Below, one piece after another: positions 5,676-6,734 of a DNA stretch of 6,734 nt. Each line of letters begins with the position of its first letter. Positions within the stretch are counted from its first letter, which is position 1. The DNA comes from Verrucomicrobiales bacterium (GTDB taxonomy: Bacteria > Verrucomicrobiota > Verrucomicrobiia > Verrucomicrobiales > DEV007). The notes under the pieces were generated by a model. The model saw only the letters and a list, made by a program, of their open reading frames with translations, was not told the origin of the DNA and made no database searches. The translations under genes and the position numbers were made by a program. Location: NCBI GenBank assembly GCA_013003335.1, contig JABDJT010000245.1:1-6734 (forward strand). Reading direction: 5' to 3'.

Positions 5676-6734
5676 TTACGACTTTTTCGCCGTCTTTTTC
5701 TTCGCCGCTTTTTTCTTGGTGGTTGCCTTTTTCTCGCGGGGCGGGAACTGCCAGCCGAGAATCCGCCGGCCTTTCGGATTGCAGGTCAGTTTCGCTTTGA
5801 ACGGGCGACCCTTCTTGGAAATCCACTGCTCGATGATGTCGGTTTCGCCGTCTTCGAAAAACTTCTTCGCCTGATCCTCGGGGATCTCGTATTTGCACAT
5901 TTCCTTCGACAGCCGGCCCTTGCAGCCGGAGCCGACGGCCCGGTTGTTGCAGACATAGCTGGTCGGGGTCGTGTAGATGTGGCCGTCGTCACAGACGGGG
6001 CATTTGCAGAGCTTGTTTTCCTCCTGGATCGCCTCGGCCTCGGCCAACTCGGCCTCGGTTTTTTCAAAAACAAACGCCGCTTTCAGACCGGGATTCTTTT
6101 TCTTGCCGTCGGGCTCGAGCACGACGGTCGCGTCGAACGGTTTCTTGAATCGGGAAATGAATCCGGTGAGCGGGCCGAGTGATTTTTTGGTGAGTAACTC
6201 TTTCGCTTCGTCTTCGGTGAAAGGTCGCGTTGCCAGCACTTTCGGGAGGGCGAATTTGCAGCCGTCCTCTTCGTTGGTGCACTTGTAACGGCCCTCGTCC
6301 TGCCCGAGATCGGATGCCCCGCAGTTCGGGCACGGCACGGGAACCCGCGGATACTCGCGATTGAGCGATTCACGGGCGGCCGTCTTGGCAGTCTCGACGA
6401 CTTCCTCGGTCAGGCCCTTGATTTCGGCCATAAAACTCGGGCGATCGAGCTCGTTGTGCTCCATCTGCTTGAGCTTGTATTCCCACTCGCCGGTCATCTC
6501 GGGCGAGGCGAGAATGTCGATGTTCATGTCCTTGATCTGCTCGATCAGGCGCAGGCCGCGGTTGTTCACGTAGAGTTCGCGGCCGTCTTTGCTCAAATAC
6601 TTATCATAAATCAGGCCCTCGATGATGGATGCCCGGGTCGCCGGCGTGCCGAGTCCACGCTCACTCATCGCTTCACGCAGCTCGTCGTCGTCGACGCGTT
6701 TTCCGGCCGTTTCCATCGCGGAAAGCAGGGTCGC
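5676..6734 (-). CDS. topB: type IA DNA topoisomerase, topoisomerase III type, C-terminal part (5' end beyond the window)
   Basis: The frame stays open to the right edge, so these are the last 352 residues; the active-site tyrosine and Toprim domain lie outside. The fragment opens with ATLLSAMETAGK and, at about residues 26-36, ERGLGTPATRA, a hallmark near the end of the type IA core. Residues about 45-125 finish the core. Two similar C-terminal modules follow. The first has cysteines at 135, 138, 152 and 159, then a topoisomerase C-terminal repeat (about 172-225) of the Toprim_Crpt kind, with FTEDEAKELLTKKSLGPLTGF. The second has cysteines at 243, 245, 248, 262, 271 and 280, then a second repeat (about 285-330) with KKGRPFKAKLTCNPKGRRILGW. 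This arrangement favours topoisomerase III over topoisomerase I, though naming can vary between lineages. The tail (from about 334) is almost only Lys, Ala and Thr, probably a non-specific DNA-binding extension. The enzyme relaxes or decatenates DNA through single-strand passage in the cytoplasm. Confidence 0.87.
   Translation of the reverse strand, partial: ATLLSAMETAGKRVDDDELREAMSERGLGTPATRASIIEGLIYDKYLSKDGRELYVNNRGLRLIEQIKDMNIDILASPEMTGEWEYKLKQMEHNELDRPSFMAEIKGLTEEVVETAKTAARESLNREYPRVPVPCPNCGASDLGQDEGRYKCTNEEDGCKFALPKVLATRPFTEDEAKELLTKKSLGPLTGFISRFKKPFDATVVLEPDGKKKNPGLKAAFVFEKTEAELAEAEAIQEENKLCKCPVCDDGHIYTTPTSYVCNNRAVGSGCKGRLSKEMCKYEIPEDQAKKFFEDGETDIIEQWISKKGRPFKAKLTCNPKGRRILGWQFPPREKKATTKKKAAKKKTAKKS

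Noticed and set aside
1..6734. CRISPR array, transposon, tRNA or rRNA
   Set aside because: No regularly spaced repeats, transposase-like proteins, terminal inverted repeats or cloverleaf-like segments were seen; coding genes fill almost the whole window.

Overview
The window looks like a chromosomal segment of a Gram-negative-type bacterium with moderately high GC, most plausibly of the PVC group (Verrucomicrobiota, perhaps Opitutales/Puniceicoccales; Planctomycetota is the main alternative). The basis is the gene content: a secreted DUF5060-type glycosidase-like protein with a C-terminal putative collagen-binding domain, an ECF sigma factor followed by a membrane protein whose N-terminus resembles that of PVC VWA/YfbK-type proteins, and a topoisomerase with an Ala/Lys-rich tail. 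None of the three visible start codons has a clear Shine-Dalgarno sequence. The lineage is inferred by recall of families, not by a search.

Layout: (1) 2-1378, plus strand, the 3' part of a large glycoside-hydrolase-like protein; (2) 1379-1467, an 89-bp convergent gap with a small hairpin and a 17-nt repeat; (3) 3356 down to 1468, minus strand, an apparent two-gene operon of an ECF sigma factor and a single-pass membrane protein that is the likely anti-sigma factor; (4) 3357-3458, a 102-bp divergent promoter region with a 13-bp perfect palindrome, a TATAAT-like hexamer and helically phased A-tracts; (5) 3459-5651, plus strand, a secreted, membrane-anchored DUF3857-transglutaminase-like protein with an intact Cys-His-Asp triad; (6) a 24-bp convergent gap; (7) 5676 to the right edge, minus strand, the C-terminal part of a type IA DNA topoisomerase (topoisomerase III type).

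The sigma factor and membrane protein probably form a signalling pair that senses something at the envelope. The divergently placed transglutaminase-like gene shares their control region and is a candidate target, but this is inference. The glycosidase and topoisomerase appear to be unrelated neighbours.

The most unusual non-coding signal is a 17-nt motif, CCAACAGGGTYTGTTYG-like. It occurs three times, each copy in sense orientation at or within 7 nt of the stop codon of one of three different genes (anti-sigma, transglutaminase, topoisomerase). It looks like a recurring 3'-end element, possibly a weak-hairpin terminator or RNA-processing signal. I see no mobile element, CRISPR array, tRNA or rRNA. 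Every gap longer than 80 bp is described among the features; no gene-free stretch exceeds 300 bp.
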